Shown: positions 25,425 through 37,014, counted from the first letter of the stretch. The stretch is DNA of 64,000 bases from Nilaparvata lugens (GCF_014356525.2 NC_052515.1:20961725-21025724); one strand, 5' to 3'. The notes: a model not told the origin generated them from the letters alone. Numbers and translations are program-made.

Positions 25425-25480
25425 ACATGAGCTTGTGTGTGGGTAATGGAAGGGAAGTTGGTGAGCGATAAGTAGAGACC
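25425..25480 (-). mobile_element. Fragment of a second SINE-like repeat
   Basis: The minus strand reads TTCCATTACCCACACACAAG, then CTCATGTGGGCATC. This is shared with + strand copies at about 32575-32630 and 46565-46605. Confidence 0.5.
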
Positions 25481-25744
25481 TACTGTTTCAGGTGGCTTCC
25501 GAACCATCAGGAATTTATTTTGCATAACTGACTGCTAGCTGAGGTGGCCTCAAGAAGACACGTTTCCCTTTCCTTGATAAGAAATACGTTGTTTCTATAC
25601 TTTTGTGTTATACTATGTGATATTATTATAGTGATTTTTGTGATATTATGCGCAGTTCAACTATAATTTATCTACTGAGGCCAATATGCACAATCTCGGT
25701 TAGAACGAAGATAGATCGGTGTTTGTTTAAGACGTTTTGTTCAG

Positions 25745-25910
25745 GTGCGTACAGACTTATGCGCCACGAACACGCGCATATCAGTTTTCATCAGCCGATG
25801 CTATTCTTATTATATCTGTATTTGTACAAAAACAGTAAGTACAAATATAATAAGCTTAGCCAACTGATGGGAAGCGAAATACACGTGTTCGTGGCACAGG
25901 TCTGTACGCA
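25745..25910. mobile_element. 170-bp MITE with TGCGTACAGAC ends, copy 1
   Basis: The left end TGCGTACAGACTTATGCGCC and right end GGCACAGGTCTGTACGCA are inverted. GAACACGCGCAT and ATACACGTGTTC continue the pairing. There is a TTATTATATCTG/CAAATATAATAA core. Similar elements are at 58123-58290 and (right half only) 38487-38584. Confidence 0.85.
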
Positions 25911-26027
25911 GCTTGAAATGTGAACATGTCTACATGTATTGGTAGATTATCATTTAACGTAGATGGTGGAAGTGATCATATATACATAATATGCAACAAA
26001 TATGACATAGAAACGTGAAAATAGAGA

Positions 26028-26165
26028 ATCACAGTACCCTGTTTCCAACTTTATTTTATTTCTCATAACATGTTTCGACCTATAATGTCATTTTCAAGTG
26101 ACATTATTAGTCAAAACCTGTTGAACCACAAAATAAAGTTGAAAACAGAGTACTTTGATTTTTTT
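26028..26165. mobile_element. Fold-back element with GTTTCGACC core
   Basis: TACCCTGTTTCCAACTTTAT and ATAAAGTTGAAAACAGAGTA are inverted ends. AATGTCATTTTCAAGTGACATT lies in the middle. It resembles the 11435 family in its core only. Confidence 0.65.
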
Positions 26166-26368
26166 TATTTTTTTGTAAATACAAGTAGCCCCTCACCAAG
26201 AAAGTGAATAATGACAATGAACCTATACAAAAGAGCAAAACCTACCAATTTAAAAAATAATTATTGGTGATGTTTTCTTATGTGTTTTTTACTTATTCCT
26301 ATTTTTGTAGATTATCTTCTGTTCCTCAACGTATTTGGTTTTCTAATTTGATGTTGTTTCTATTGCAG

Positions 26369-26484
26369 TCTGGCAGCGAGCAATATGCAGTTCATGACGA
26401 ATGTATTGGGAATCAAAGATCCGATACATAAGCAGAAAATTGCACTCAAGGCTATGGATGTTGTCCTTTTCGGTCCACCCAAAG
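26369..26484 (+). CDS. Stim: Stim exon: second half of the SAM domain
   Basis: The acceptor is tctattgcag before 26369 and the donor is AAAG|gtgatt after 26484. The exon is 116 nt, phase 2 to phase 1. It reads LAASNMQFMTNVLGIKDP, then HKQKIALKAMDVVLFGPPK. The helix HKQKIALKAMDVVLFGPP is a hallmark of STIM SAM domains just before the membrane segment. The first base completes the arginine codon split from the preceding exon, which confirms the junction. Confidence 0.94.
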
Positions 26485-27390
26485 GTGATTTCTTCAATTC
26501 ATAGAATAGAATAGAAAAAACTTTTATTGAATCAATAAGCTAACCTAAGCAAACCTTAAAGAGGCTACTTGACAAAGTACCTACCATACACTAAACATGT
26601 AAATTGAAATATAAATATTTAATATATTAGTGAACGCTATTTTTACAAGAATTTACTTTACAGCTAAATATTATCATGATTTTAAATAATTAATTGTTAG
26701 GTCAGCTCTCAGAAAACTTATAAATGTTTTTTTTTATTTATACATTGATACGTACAAAATCATTCTCAGTATTATTATGAATGATTAGGAAAGGAACAAC
26801 AGGCTTAAAGCCCAAAAACTGTTCATTTCCCAAATTTAGATAGAAATTGTCCAAAAATAGATTATGTTTACAATTCATGATTTGAGTCCAAAATATATAT
26901 AAACTAGGAATTTAGAATTTAAAAAAGTTGAACGCCAAATTAAATAAGAATACTTCACTAAATCATCATTGATAACTGAAAAATACTGTATTAATATTGA
27001 AATTGAAAATTTTAAAACTTGAAAAGAAACTCCAACTATAATGTTTAATAATGAAAATTCAGCCTTGTTTTCAAATTCAAATTGAGTTTTATTCACAAAA
27101 TCATTATAAATACAGTACATGTATAAATAATATAAAACACTTGTGTTTAGTATAGTCAACCTGAACTTACATAAAGAAAAAGTAAAACGAAATGGCTTAC
27201 AACAAAACAATACATTAGTCATAAATTTCATTATGCTACATCTAAATTATCCAACCAAATTTTTAATTTTTTTCAGTTGGGGCATATTAACAAACTCAGC
27301 ACAATTATCTGAGTTTGTTTCAATTATCATTGATTAATTTATTATATTTCAAAATTTTAACAATGTATATTTTTTTAAATATGTTAGCTA
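26485..27390. other. Stim intron between SAM and membrane exons
   Basis: A repeat tail lies at about 26505-26560 (ATAGAATAGAATAG...CTTTTATTGAATC) and another at about 27060-27110. No coding sequence is seen. The decoy exon array follows at 27391. Confidence 0.5.
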
Positions 27391-27960
27391 ACTCATTACT
27401 TGAAAAATATGATAGTGGTGACTCTTTCTTGTCATTCTACGTATTTGTTCATTATTATTCTATCCTTATGAATTACTTGAAAAACCTGATAGTGGTGACT
27501 CTTCTACAACTTTATTTCCGTCGTTCTATTATTATTATTCATTCATTATTCTTTAATTTTGATTAATGAATTTGTATTGCAGATACAACTCATTACTTGA
27601 TACATCCTATTGCGGAGGCACTGCCTTTAGTTTATCTGTCTTTCTACGTATCTGTTAATTATTCTTCTATTTTAATTTATGATTTCGGAATACAGATACA
27701 ACTCTTCACTTATGAAACCTTATTGCGTTGACTTTTTTACTACTTTATTTGTCTTGCCATTTATGCTTTCATTCGAATTGATTGATTTGTATTGCAGATA
27801 GAACTCATTACTTGAAAAAATCTGATAGTGATGACTCTTCTACAACTTTATTTACGTCTTTCTATTTATCTATTAATTCATTATTTTTTTAATTTTGATT
27901 AATGAATATTGTATTTAATGAATGTTGATTGATGAATATTGTATGAATGTTGTATTGCAG
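27391..27960 (+). repeat. Array of decayed copies of the transmembrane exon's 5' end
   Basis: The real exon begins attgcag|ATACAACTCATTACTTGAAG. Related copies begin at about 27391 (ACTCATTACTTGAAAAATATG), 27471 (AATTACTTGAAAAACCTG), 27584, 27696 and 27798. The last three keep a CAG acceptor in front of ATACAACT or ATAGAACT. Spacing ranges from about 80 to 163 bp. Copies share the following GATAGTGGTGACTCTTCTACAACTTT-like stretch, which echoes GATCCTGGTGACTCTGTTG of the exon. No copy keeps the rest of the exon or its donor. Confidence 0.85.
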
Positions 27961-28130
27961 ATACAACTCATTACTTGAAGGACCTGATCCTGGTGACTCT
28001 GTTGCTGGGAGCTCTAAGCTGCTGTTGGTATGCCTACAGGCAGAACAAGAACTCGCGTCGGCATCTCAGGCGCATGATGAAGGACATGGAGGGGCTGCAC
28101 AAGGCCGAATTGGCTCTCGAAAACCTCCAG
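27961..28130 (+). CDS. Stim: Stim exon: transmembrane segment and start of CC1
   Basis: The acceptor is tgtattgcag before 27961 and the donor is CTCCAG|gtaggc after 28130. The exon is 170 nt, phase 1 to phase 0. It starts DTTHYLKDL and continues into a hydrophobic stretch of about 20 residues (LILVTLLLGALSCCWYAY) that forms the single ER membrane helix. The cytosolic side follows with RQNKNSRRHLRRMMKDMEGL and KAELALENLQ, the start of coiled coil 1. In vertebrate STIM1 this stretch holds the inhibitory clamp. Several decayed copies of the acceptor and first codons lie just upstream (27391-27960). Confidence 0.95.
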
Positions 28131-30617
28131 GTAGGCTACTTACCAACTGTAACACTTATTGCTGCAACTGTCTATAAAAAGACTATCGGATTTTTTTAGA
28201 TTGACGGTCAGTCTTTTAGGGCTTGAAAAAATAAGGACTTTAGTAGTAGACATCAGGAAATAATACAAATAAAGTCAAAATTACATTCAACTCAATTTAT
28301 TTAGAACACACGGGGAGCGGTCGTAAGAGGATCTTGAGTTATATCCATGACAGCTCTGATTGCTCTTAGATTGTCCAGGCCCTTGAATTTAATACGCCAT
28401 CGTATTGTATTGCAGTTCAATTAGATGATATCATTTTACGGCGGTAAAATTCGACTGCTTTTTCGTGCAATTGGTCTCACGACTGGTATGTTTTGTAGAC
28501 TTCAGTAGTAGACGTCATATTCAAATCAAGTCAAAATTTCATTTAATTCAATTCATACAGAAATAAATTCATTACAAGGCAAATAATAATAATCGAAATT
28601 ATATGTGTAAAATAGAAAATGTGTTATTAATATAAACATATAATGAGTGTTATTACTCCCCGCTTGGACGATTAGTCCGTGTGCATAGAGGAGTCGCTTC
28701 TGAACTGTTAAAAAAGAATTGCTGGGGAGAAAAAATTAATTATCAATAGATCAAAATTCTGATAATAATTTTATAATATCTTAATGAATCAAAATTCGGA
28801 GGAGGAACAGTTTTGGGCTGTGCCTGCTGGTCCTCCCCCAATTATTTTAATGAATCTTGAATAAATGAATAAATAAATTAATATTACCAGTAACTTACAA
28901 TAATAGTCTCAAACATATTGTTCGGCTGCGATAATGGTTTATTCATCATAATATAAAAAATTACCGTATCGTTGGAAAAATTGAGCAACACAAGAGGTCA
29001 TTAAGTTACTATAATTGTCACTTATGTGGAGACATGTGTGTGTGCCTACCTTTACCCGATGGCTGCGGGTCTCTGTTTCTGTCTCCATACACGTGAAAAT
29101 TATAGTGCCATTTGTATTGTATATGATGGAATATTGAATACCACTTGTTACGCACATTAGTAGGGCTACAATTCTATGCAGTTAGTTTTAATCGGAAGGG
29201 AAGTAAACCCTTTGTTACAATATGGATCTCTTCATGAAGTATTTAATAATTACTTTTCAAATAGTTGTATTTTCAAGACTTTTTAGAAAGTCTAGCTCAG
29301 ATTGTTGGAAAATGTTGAGGTATCAATCCTGAGAAATGAGCCACTTATTGCAATCAGTGTCCTAGTGGGTTAGTGGGTAGAGTTCCAATTTTGTATCAAT
29401 CTCTACTACTTTTAGATTACCCTCTTCCACTTTTAGATTACTTTGTAGCAGTAAATAATTATTATAATTGCATGGTTATATTATGGTTATAAATTATTAA
29501 TTTTGCAGTTTGATTACTTCCGTCTATTGAAGCTGGAATCAGAAACAGAAAAAAGTAGAATTAGTTATGGTGCTCTACAATATCTCTGAAAAATCTACAC
29601 ATTATTCATACGGATAGACAATACTATGTAGAGATTGAATGCTTGATAACTACTGTATTGAAAACTATAAAAGTTTCATGAATCCAGTGTGACTGATCGA
29701 TTAAATTTTCTCTTTCAAACTGGTCAGGTTCTATTGAATCATCACAGAAAGGAAGTGAGTAAATTCATCACCTTTAACACATTTTTTGATATCTTTACAA
29801 CTTTTTAGAAATCTGCATGCAAAATATGAATCAATTAGGTATAAAAATATCGTTTCAAGTATACATTTTTCTATTTCTGGAAAATAGTATTGAACTGAAC
29901 TCTGAAGTAATTTCTAGAGATGGTGTTGTTTGTGTAATATTTTTTAAATTATCAACAAATAGAATACTTCAATATTTGAGAGGTATACGCTATCAAATAT
30001 ATATTTGTTCCAGCAGAAAAAATTGATTAATCTCTGTTCATCATTGCGGGAAGAGGTTGGCTCTGTGGTCGTGTTGATTAGCTATCGATAAGAAGCTAAA
30101 ATCCTTGTACCTGCTACTTCCGTTGCAAGGGAGACCACATGAAGAGCCGACTTCTCCAAATATAATTCATTATTATAGTCTCAATAATCGCTTCCTGGTA
30201 GTTCGGAAACTATCTGTCGTAGTTCGGAAACCATTTTGTCTGCTGAATCAAAGATATATTTGATAGCGTATATATATTTGAAGTTGTAGATCCGCTCATT
30301 TCTCATCAAAATCAGTCTCATTATCCATGGCCAAGCCTGGGGATTATGTGGATATCATACTCAGCAAAAAATGACCTTTTCCATATCTATGGAATTAGTA
30401 GTTTTTCTTCTCAATTATTATTGTCAATTTATCTTCTCATTTACCTTAATTAAAAAAAATTATTTTCATAAACAATAGAATACTACAAGCCGGTTATGTA
30501 AGTAAGCTCATAAACTAAAGTAACAGAGTTTATCACAAGTAAGTTAAGGAATTTTTATCAACCAGGCTTAATCTTTGGTGGGTTTTTTAGTTATTTTAGC
30601 ATGTTGATGTGTTTTAG
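28131..30617. other. Stim intron between membrane and CC1 exons
   Basis: It holds repeat tail sequence at 28797-28870 (ACAGTTTTGGGCTGTGCCTG) that is also at 6790-6885. Nothing else is recognised. Confidence 0.5.
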
Positions 30618-30773
30618 AAAGAGCTGGAGCGAGCCAAACAAGAGCAAGAGAACGCCACTTCGGAGAAAGTAGATCTGGAGAGGAAGCTGCAACAGCAGCG
30701 CAGTCTGGAGGGATCCGAACTCAGGACTTCCTACTCCGATCTGGAGGTGTCACAGCTCAAAGCCGAGATTGAG
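30618..30773 (+). CDS. Stim: Stim exon: coiled coil CC1
   Basis: The acceptor is gtgttttag before 30618 and the donor is GAG|gttagt after 30773. The exon is 156 nt, phase 0 to phase 0, 52 codons. The product is a strongly charged heptad-like helix beginning KELERAKQEQENATSEKVDL and ending VSQLKAEIE. It matches the position of STIM CC1, which holds SOAR in the resting state. Base composition is clearly richer in GC than the surrounding intron, as in the other exons. Confidence 0.92.
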
Positions 30774-31778
30774 GTTAGTGGAAATGGGAGGGTCTAATTT
30801 TGGCACGTTCTCTGTTCATCAAGTACCTACTTTGACCATTTCTTGATATACTAACACAGATGGGAGGGAAGTTGAGCCATTCAGTTCGTCAAGTTTCACG
30901 GCATCAAGTTTTCGGTGCAGGATGATTCACAGTCAGCTACACCGTTGCAAACTAGTGAGGATGGGTTAGGGAAAGGCTCTTGAAATTTTCAACTTCAATA
31001 TTATATTCAAAATTTTATATTTGTTTGTTTTTTAAATGTGAATTTGTGTTTGGAAATAAGTTTTCTCAATTTTAAACTTTATAAAATAGAAAATCAGGGA
31101 GTGAAAGTGCAAATTTTTAGTGAGAAAACATCAAGAACCCAATATATAACCTGTAAACTTGGGTGTTAATAGGAAATGACATTGGGTAATACGGCAAGGC
31201 AGAACATCCAAAAGGATCTCTCTGCTGATAAAACCCATATAAATGAATAGAAAAGGGAAAGGTTAGGAGTTAGTTTTTGCTTTTGAATGGCAATATACTC
31301 GTATTATTCAGAACGTTTTGATAATTTTAGAATTAAATAGATGAAACTGTATCCACTGGACTTTCTGAAAGGAACGGGAACTCAACGAACTGAAAACTTG
31401 ATGTACTGGAGTTGACTATCCGGGCTAATTCTTGATCGACTGAGATCTTGATCAAGTGAATAAATAAAAAGGTTTTTTGTATTGGTTTTCTAAATTAGTT
31501 CTAGCCAACGTGATACCCTGTAAAAGGTGTGTAAGATAAATGAGAGAGGTCTACTTTTCACAGAACTACTACTAAGCAGTGAAGGTCTACCTTGCTTGGA
31601 GGTAGAATAATATCAATATCATTCAAATCAAATAATTTTATTTGCCATTTGAACAAAAACATTATAGACATTTTAATAAGAGAAGCTAGAATCTAGATTT
31701 CAAATCAATCACAAGTAAGATCAAAAACAAACAAAACAATACAAAATATTAGTTTATCAACTATTTAGATGAATTCTA
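30774..31778. other. Stim intron between CC1 and SOAR exons
   Basis: AT-rich intron; a reversed retroelement tail (CATTCAAATCAAATAATTTTATTTGCC) is near 31621-31650. Confidence 0.45.
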
Positions 31779-31909
31779 ATCATTGATTTTTTTATTTTGA
31801 ATATTTTCTCTGATTTTAGATGCTGAGAAACGAGCTTAATTTCTTAATTATTTCGATTTCATTATTTTCAATATTCTTCTATGATTTTAGATGCTGAGAA
31901 ACGAGCTTC
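31779..31909 (+). repeat. 71-bp tandem copy of intron end plus exon start before the SOAR exon
   Basis: The sequence GATTTTAG followed by ATGCTGAGAAACGAGCTT occurs at 31812-31837 and again at 31883-31908. The preceding T-rich intron sequence (ATTTT..AATATT.TTCT) is also repeated. The second copy is the real exon start. The first is a decoy acceptor with 18 identical exon bases. Confidence 0.88.
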
Positions 31910-32058
31910 AGCGCGCCGAGGGTGAACTGGAGGACAGATGTTGGTCACCTCCTGCCGGCTTACAGCAGTGGTTGCAGCTAACACATGAAATCGAAAACAA
32001 GGCCTATGTCAAGAAGAAAGTCTCCGCTGAGAAACAACTTACACAGGCTAGAGAAGCT
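31891..32058 (+). CDS. Stim: Stim exon: end of CC1 and first half of SOAR/CAD
   Basis: The acceptor is atgattttag before 31891 and the donor is GAAGCT|gtaagt after 32058. The exon is 168 nt, phase 0 to phase 0, 56 codons. It contains LQQWLQLTHEIENKAY and KKKVSAEKQL, the signature of the Orai-activating region. WLQLTHE in particular is nearly invariant in STIM proteins. A 71-bp upstream copy repeats the acceptor and first codons (ATGCTGAGAAACGAGCTT) at 31820. Using that acceptor would add 71 nt and shift the frame. Confidence 0.95.
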
Positions 32059-33092
32059 GTAAGTAGATACTATCGCTTTCACATTATTTCAATTTCAACT
32101 TACCCTACTGTATTTAATTATGCTCCCTCCTATACTTAATTTAAAAAAAAAATCTTTTATTTTTTTGTGATAATCATTAGAAGTGTCAACATAACCATAA
32201 CGACATGGTCTGGTGGTAAGGATCGTTACAAACTTACAAACTTTTTTTTTATTTATTCTTTTATCTTTTTCAGTCCATTCTATTGCTTTACTAAAATAGT
32301 GTGTTAGACTCCCTCCAGCAGTCCGTAAGTTGCATCTTACGTGCTGGATTGTATTTTTCTTAATAAGTCGCATTAAATTTGGTTTGTGATTCATTACTAT
32401 GCAGTTCTGTATATTATAAACTTGTTTATTTGTTTTTGATATGCATGTATTTTACATTTTCTTGTATTAAGCTTATTGAGATTCATTCAAACTTCGGTCT
32501 GCTAGCACCGCCTGGTCGTGGGTTCGAATCCCGCCGATGACTTGGACGTTTGACTATCTCATCAAATCACCAACGCAATTTCCATTACCCACGCACAAGC
32601 AAAAAGCTCATGAGGGCATCATCCTCAATAATTAATAACTTCATTTTGTCGTCGTCGCCGTCTTCTTACAAGGATCAGGCAATTTGCCTGCTCCGACTTC
32701 AAACTCACCATCACATCTATCTCTTACGGGGTCTGCCCACACTTCTCCTCCCAACCGGGTTATACAACATGACTGCCCTGGGAATAATAATATAATAATA
32801 TTTACTTCATTATGTAAATAGTATAAAAAGACAAAATTAGAGAAAGAAGCAGTTATGGGTTTATCCTGTCGATTCTCTTACAATCATTGATTTGATGTTG
32901 TCCTTTTGTAAATAAATTAAATGATGTAGACTAACTTTCATTCAATTTCAAATTTAGTAGGAGATGGGATCAGTCACACAGAATTAATTTAATATTGTTT
33001 CAAATCTTGAGTGCGGTATTTCTGAAGAGTGTTATAGTTTGAAAAGTTGAATTTCATTTTATAAAATCATAGAAATTTATGATCAGTGTGCT
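32059..33092. other. Stim intron with SINE-like repeat
   Basis: At 32500-32790 there is a tRNA-like box B (GGGTTCGAATCCCGCC, 32520-32535), then GCAATTTCCATTACCCACGC and CTCATGAGGGCATC. It ends in an AATAATAATATAATAAT run. This looks like a second tRNA-derived SINE family. Confidence 0.6.
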
Positions 33093-33458
33093 ATAGTGAG
33101 GTCCACGTTATAATGGCCGTGTTTGATTAGTAATGGTATTGCTATCCTCGTCTATCATTCAACAAAGTGGATAGCGCTATCTCTTTCTCGTTTTGCTCTG
33201 TTGCCAGATCGTCTTTTAACAATGTAGAATTAATAATTAATTTAAAAAATATTTCATCTTAATTATGAAAATTCATTATGAAATTATTTAAAAATATAAC
33301 TTCTCGCGTAATAATATATAATTGATTATTTTAAACGAGAATGAAAAGTTAATATTACATCAATTAACCTGTATCAGCTACTGTCTATAGAAGACAGAAG
33401 ATCGGCAACGTTGTTCCTCTATCTTTCTCCACTGACATTATAACGTGAACCTCACTAT
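33093..33458. mobile_element. MITE, family with ATAGTGAGGTCCACG ends, copy 2
   Basis: The ends ATAGTGAGGTCCACGTTATA and TATAACGTGAACCTCACTAT are inverted over about 23 bp. Internal GGATAGCGCTATC is shared with 15292-15660. It lies 44 bp upstream of the 1.95-kb duplication. Confidence 0.85.
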
Positions 33459-33964
33459 GGCAAATTAAATCCAATTTATTAATAATCGGAAAACAATCCT
33501 GAAATATTTTTTATTTTAATGACTTCATAGTATACAATTCGAAAAACTTTGAAAATTATCACCAGTAGAAAGTTTTTTTTAGCCGCTCGCACAGCCTTAA
33601 ATTGCAGTAGAGCCAAGTTCATCATTTCTACACAACAATTGATCTACATTTATTATGAATCTCTGACATTTGTACAAAAAGAACTTGAAACATTTAAAGT
33701 GATTGTTTCTTTTGCTAAAGATTAACTGTTCTCCACAAACACTATTTTCTCTTCATCTTATTATTATACCTTGTTGTTTCCTCTTATATTATCTTAGAAA
33801 CATTTCCTCTTATCCGTTATCAGTTGCCATGTATTTAGGAATAGGCATTGAGTTTCTAACTGCTCAACGTAATAATAAATTATCAAGTAAACAATATAAA
33901 ATGATTCCTTTTTTATTTATTTTTAGTTGTTTATTCAACAGGGTTCTTATTTTTGTTGTTATAG

Positions 33965-34065
33965 TGCGAGAAGTTGAGGAAGAAAAGATCGAGTCTGGTG
34001 GGTGCTTTCGTGTCAACACATGGAAAGACAATTGACGATGTTGATCGCAGTATTGTCGAAGCAAG
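33965..34065 (+). CDS. Stim: Stim exon: SOAR/CAD middle segment, copy 1 of a duplicated exon
   Basis: The acceptor is gttgttatag before 33965 and the donor is GCAAG|gtcagt after 34065. The exon is 101 nt, phase 0 to phase 2. It encodes CEKLRKKRSSLVGAF, then STHGKTIDDVDRSIVEAR, which matches the basic KIKKKR patch (Orai/phosphoinositide contact) and the following turn of STIM1 SOAR. The same exon with identical sequence and splice sites recurs at 35931. Because 101 is not a multiple of 3, both copies cannot be included together: the second would be read T|GCG|AGA|AGT|TGA. Confidence 0.9.
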
Positions 34066-35055
34066 GTCAGTGGTGTGCTGTACACTCTCATTCAATTATC
34101 ACTTTTCATGCGAAATCTTGTCCCCATTATAGTTAGCTGCCTGTGGATTCAAAATCAACATCAAACTCTCCTTTTCCGATCAATGTACAAATAATAAACT
34201 TATTATAAAACATATTTATTTATTTATTCACAATATCACATCGGAAACAACAGGTAATGACCCAAATATGTTTCCTTAACACAACAATAAGTACAGTATA
34301 CAGTAAAATCAAAACAAAAAAATATACTAAAACTAATGTTTGAAAAGAAAAAAAACTTAGAAAACTACTTCTAAAACATTCCTTAATAGATTTGATGGTG
34401 AAAATTAATATATGAAGTGATGAAGGAGAGGTGTTATCAATGAAGATGATGAGAGAGCATGCAGTCTCATCTGAATGATGAATGATAAGATGAGGGTGAT
34501 AATGATAACTGCCAGCAAAGAACTTTGAAAATAAGGGGTAAGTAAGAATAAAATGAGTTTGAATGTGCAAATGAAGGAAGTTTGATGTGCAATGAATGAT
34601 ATTCTTCTAATACTTTTCTTCAGAGTTCCTTACCTAAAGATTGATGTAGGCCCTTCTTTTCAATAAATTTATTATATTTTTAATTGATATTTGTCCTTCA
34701 AAACTTTGACATTAGGCTGTTCCTTGTTTTAATTTGTTAATTATTGGAAATTGATCATTTTCACTTGATTCTGAGAATGTTTATCCAGTTCTTCGATCTC
34801 AAGTAATTTTGAATTAATATAACTTATTCATTCTTTTTGCGTAGTAGTGTCAGTAATATTGTTGAGAATGAAAATCATGAATAAAACAACTCTAAATTGA
34901 CGCTAACATCAACATCACACATAAGTATTGAATAATTCTAGTTTACACCGTTTAACTAATTCTAGTTTTTACACCGTTTTGTTACAAATTACTGGTTTAG
35001 TAGTTCAATATTGATTGTGTCATCATCAATGTCAGGAAAACTACAGATCTACTAA

Positions 35056-35295
35056 TGCCGCATCCACACTCTCGCCAAGTGCGTACAAATGACGAGTGAT
35101 GAGTGGGTGGCTGCTTTGCCAGCTCTCGCTTTCACTGGCCTTCGCTTTGATTTTTATCGAGTCGAGCGAGGGCCAGCCAAGCGTAGGCGAGTGGCCAGCC
35201 GAGTATCCACAAATGGTCACATTGCCGTGTGGATGGCACGACCAACGTGGCCAAGCTTACCAGCTTGGCGAGTTGACTTGGCGGGAGTGTGGCAT
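35056..35295. mobile_element. GC-rich fold-back element inside the duplication, copy 1
   Basis: The left end reads CCGCATCCACACTCTCGCC and the right end GGCGGGAGTGTGGC, which are inverted. The inside is GC-rich with inverted CCAAG/CTTGG and GCCTTCG/GAGCGAGGGC patches. The open reading here is a side effect of the GC content. It looks like a small non-autonomous element. Confidence 0.55.
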
Positions 35296-35930
35296 AAGAA
35301 GATACCTAATATTAGAGATTGACGTGACTACTAAAACTAGTTCCCTGTAATCTCAATGAATCAGTGGTTGTAGCAATTTCAAGTATTTGATATTCATGAA
35401 CTCCCCTCTTCTGATCAAGCGTATTCAAAGAGAATTATCCTATGAGACCTTACCCGTAAATGTCTTCAAATATTTTTTATTTTAATGACTTCATAGTATA
35501 CAATTCGAAAAACTTTGAAAATTATCACCAGTAGAAAGTTTTTTTAGCCGCTCGCACAGCCTTAAATTGCAGTAGAGCCAAGTTCATCATTTCTACACAA
35601 CAATTGATCTACATTTATTATGAATCTCTGACATTCGTACATAAAGAACTTGAAACATTTCAAGTAAAAGTTTCTTCTGCTAAAGATGAACTGTTTTCTA
35701 CGAATACGATTTTCTCTTCATCTTATTATTATACCTTGTTGTTTCCTCTTATATTATCTTAGAAACATTTCCTCTTATCCGTTATCAGTTGCCATGTATT
35801 TAGGAATAGGCATTGAGTTTCTAACTGCTCAACGTAATAATAAATTATCAAGTAAACAATATAAAATGATTCCTTTTTTATTTATTTTTAGTTGTTTATT
35901 CAACAGGGTTCTTATTTTTGTTGTTATAGT

Positions 35931-36031
35931 GCGAGAAGTTGAGGAAGAAAAGATCGAGTCTGGTGGGTGCTTTCGTGTCAACACATGGAAAGACAATTGA
36001 CGATGTTGATCGCAGTATTGTCGAAGCAAGG
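35931..36031 (+). CDS. Stim: Stim exon: SOAR/CAD middle segment, copy 2 (duplicate exon)
   Basis: This is an exact copy of the exon at 33965-34065, with the same acceptor, donor and about 500 bp of identical surrounding sequence. It belongs to the downstream unit of a 1.95-kb tandem duplication. As the proteins encoded are identical, choosing one or the other would not change the product. Including both brings a TGA within five codons. Either one copy is routinely skipped, or this is a recent duplication or an assembly duplication. Coordinates are taken by shifting copy 1 by 1966 bases, as the sequence reads. Confidence 0.8.
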
Positions 36032-37014
36032 TCAGTGGTGTGCTGTACACTCTCATTCAATTATCACTTTTCATGCGAAATCTTGTCCCCATTATAGTTA
36101 GCTGCCTGTGGATTCAAAATCAACATCAAACTCTCCTTTTCCGATCAATGTACAAATAATAAACTTATTATAAAACATATTTATTTATTTATTCACAATA
36201 TCACATCGGAAACAACAGGTGATGACCCAAATATGTTTCCTTAACACAACAATAAATACAGTATACAGTAAAATCAAAACAAAAAAATATACTAAAACTA
36301 ATGTTTGAAAAGAAAAAAAACTTAGAAAACTACTTCTATAACATTCCTTAATAGATTTGATGGTGAAAATTAATATATGAAGTGATGAAGGAGAGGTGTT
36401 ATCAATGAAGATGATGAGAGCATGCAGTCTCATCTGAATGATGAATGATAAGATGAGGGTGATAATGATAACTGCCAGCAAAGAACTTTGAAAATAAGGG
36501 GTAAGTAAGAATAAAATGAGTTTGAATGTGTAAATGAAGGAAGTTTGATGTGCAATGAATGATATTCTTCTAATACTTTTCTTCAGAGTTCCTTATCTAA
36601 AGATTGATGTAGGCCCTTCTTTTCAATAAATTTATTATATTTTTAATTTGTCCTTCAAAACTTTGACATTAGGCTGTTCCTTGTTTTAATTTGTTAATTA
36701 TTGGAAATTGATCATTTTCACTTGATTCTGAGAATGTTTATCCAGTTCTTCGATCTCAAGTAATTTTGAATTAATATAACTTATTCATTCTTTTTGCGTA
36801 GTAGTGTCAGTAATATTGTTGAGAATGAAAATCATGGATAAAACAACTCTAAATTGACGCTAACATCAACATCACACATAAGTATTGAATAATTCTAGTT
36901 TACACCGTTTAACTAATTCTAGCTTTTACACCGTTTTGTTACAAATTACTGGTTTAGTAGTTCAATATTGATTGTGTCATCATCAATGTCAGGAAAACTA
37001 CAGATCTACTAATA

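Noticed and set aside
33864..34091. Minus-strand frame of 75 codons (and its twin at 35829-36056)
   Set aside because: Antisense shadow of the duplicated SOAR exon.
35089..35350. GC-rich open frames of 77-84 codons in the duplication
   Set aside because: They lie in a palindromic element; the frame is not kept in the second copy, which has a 22-bp deletion.
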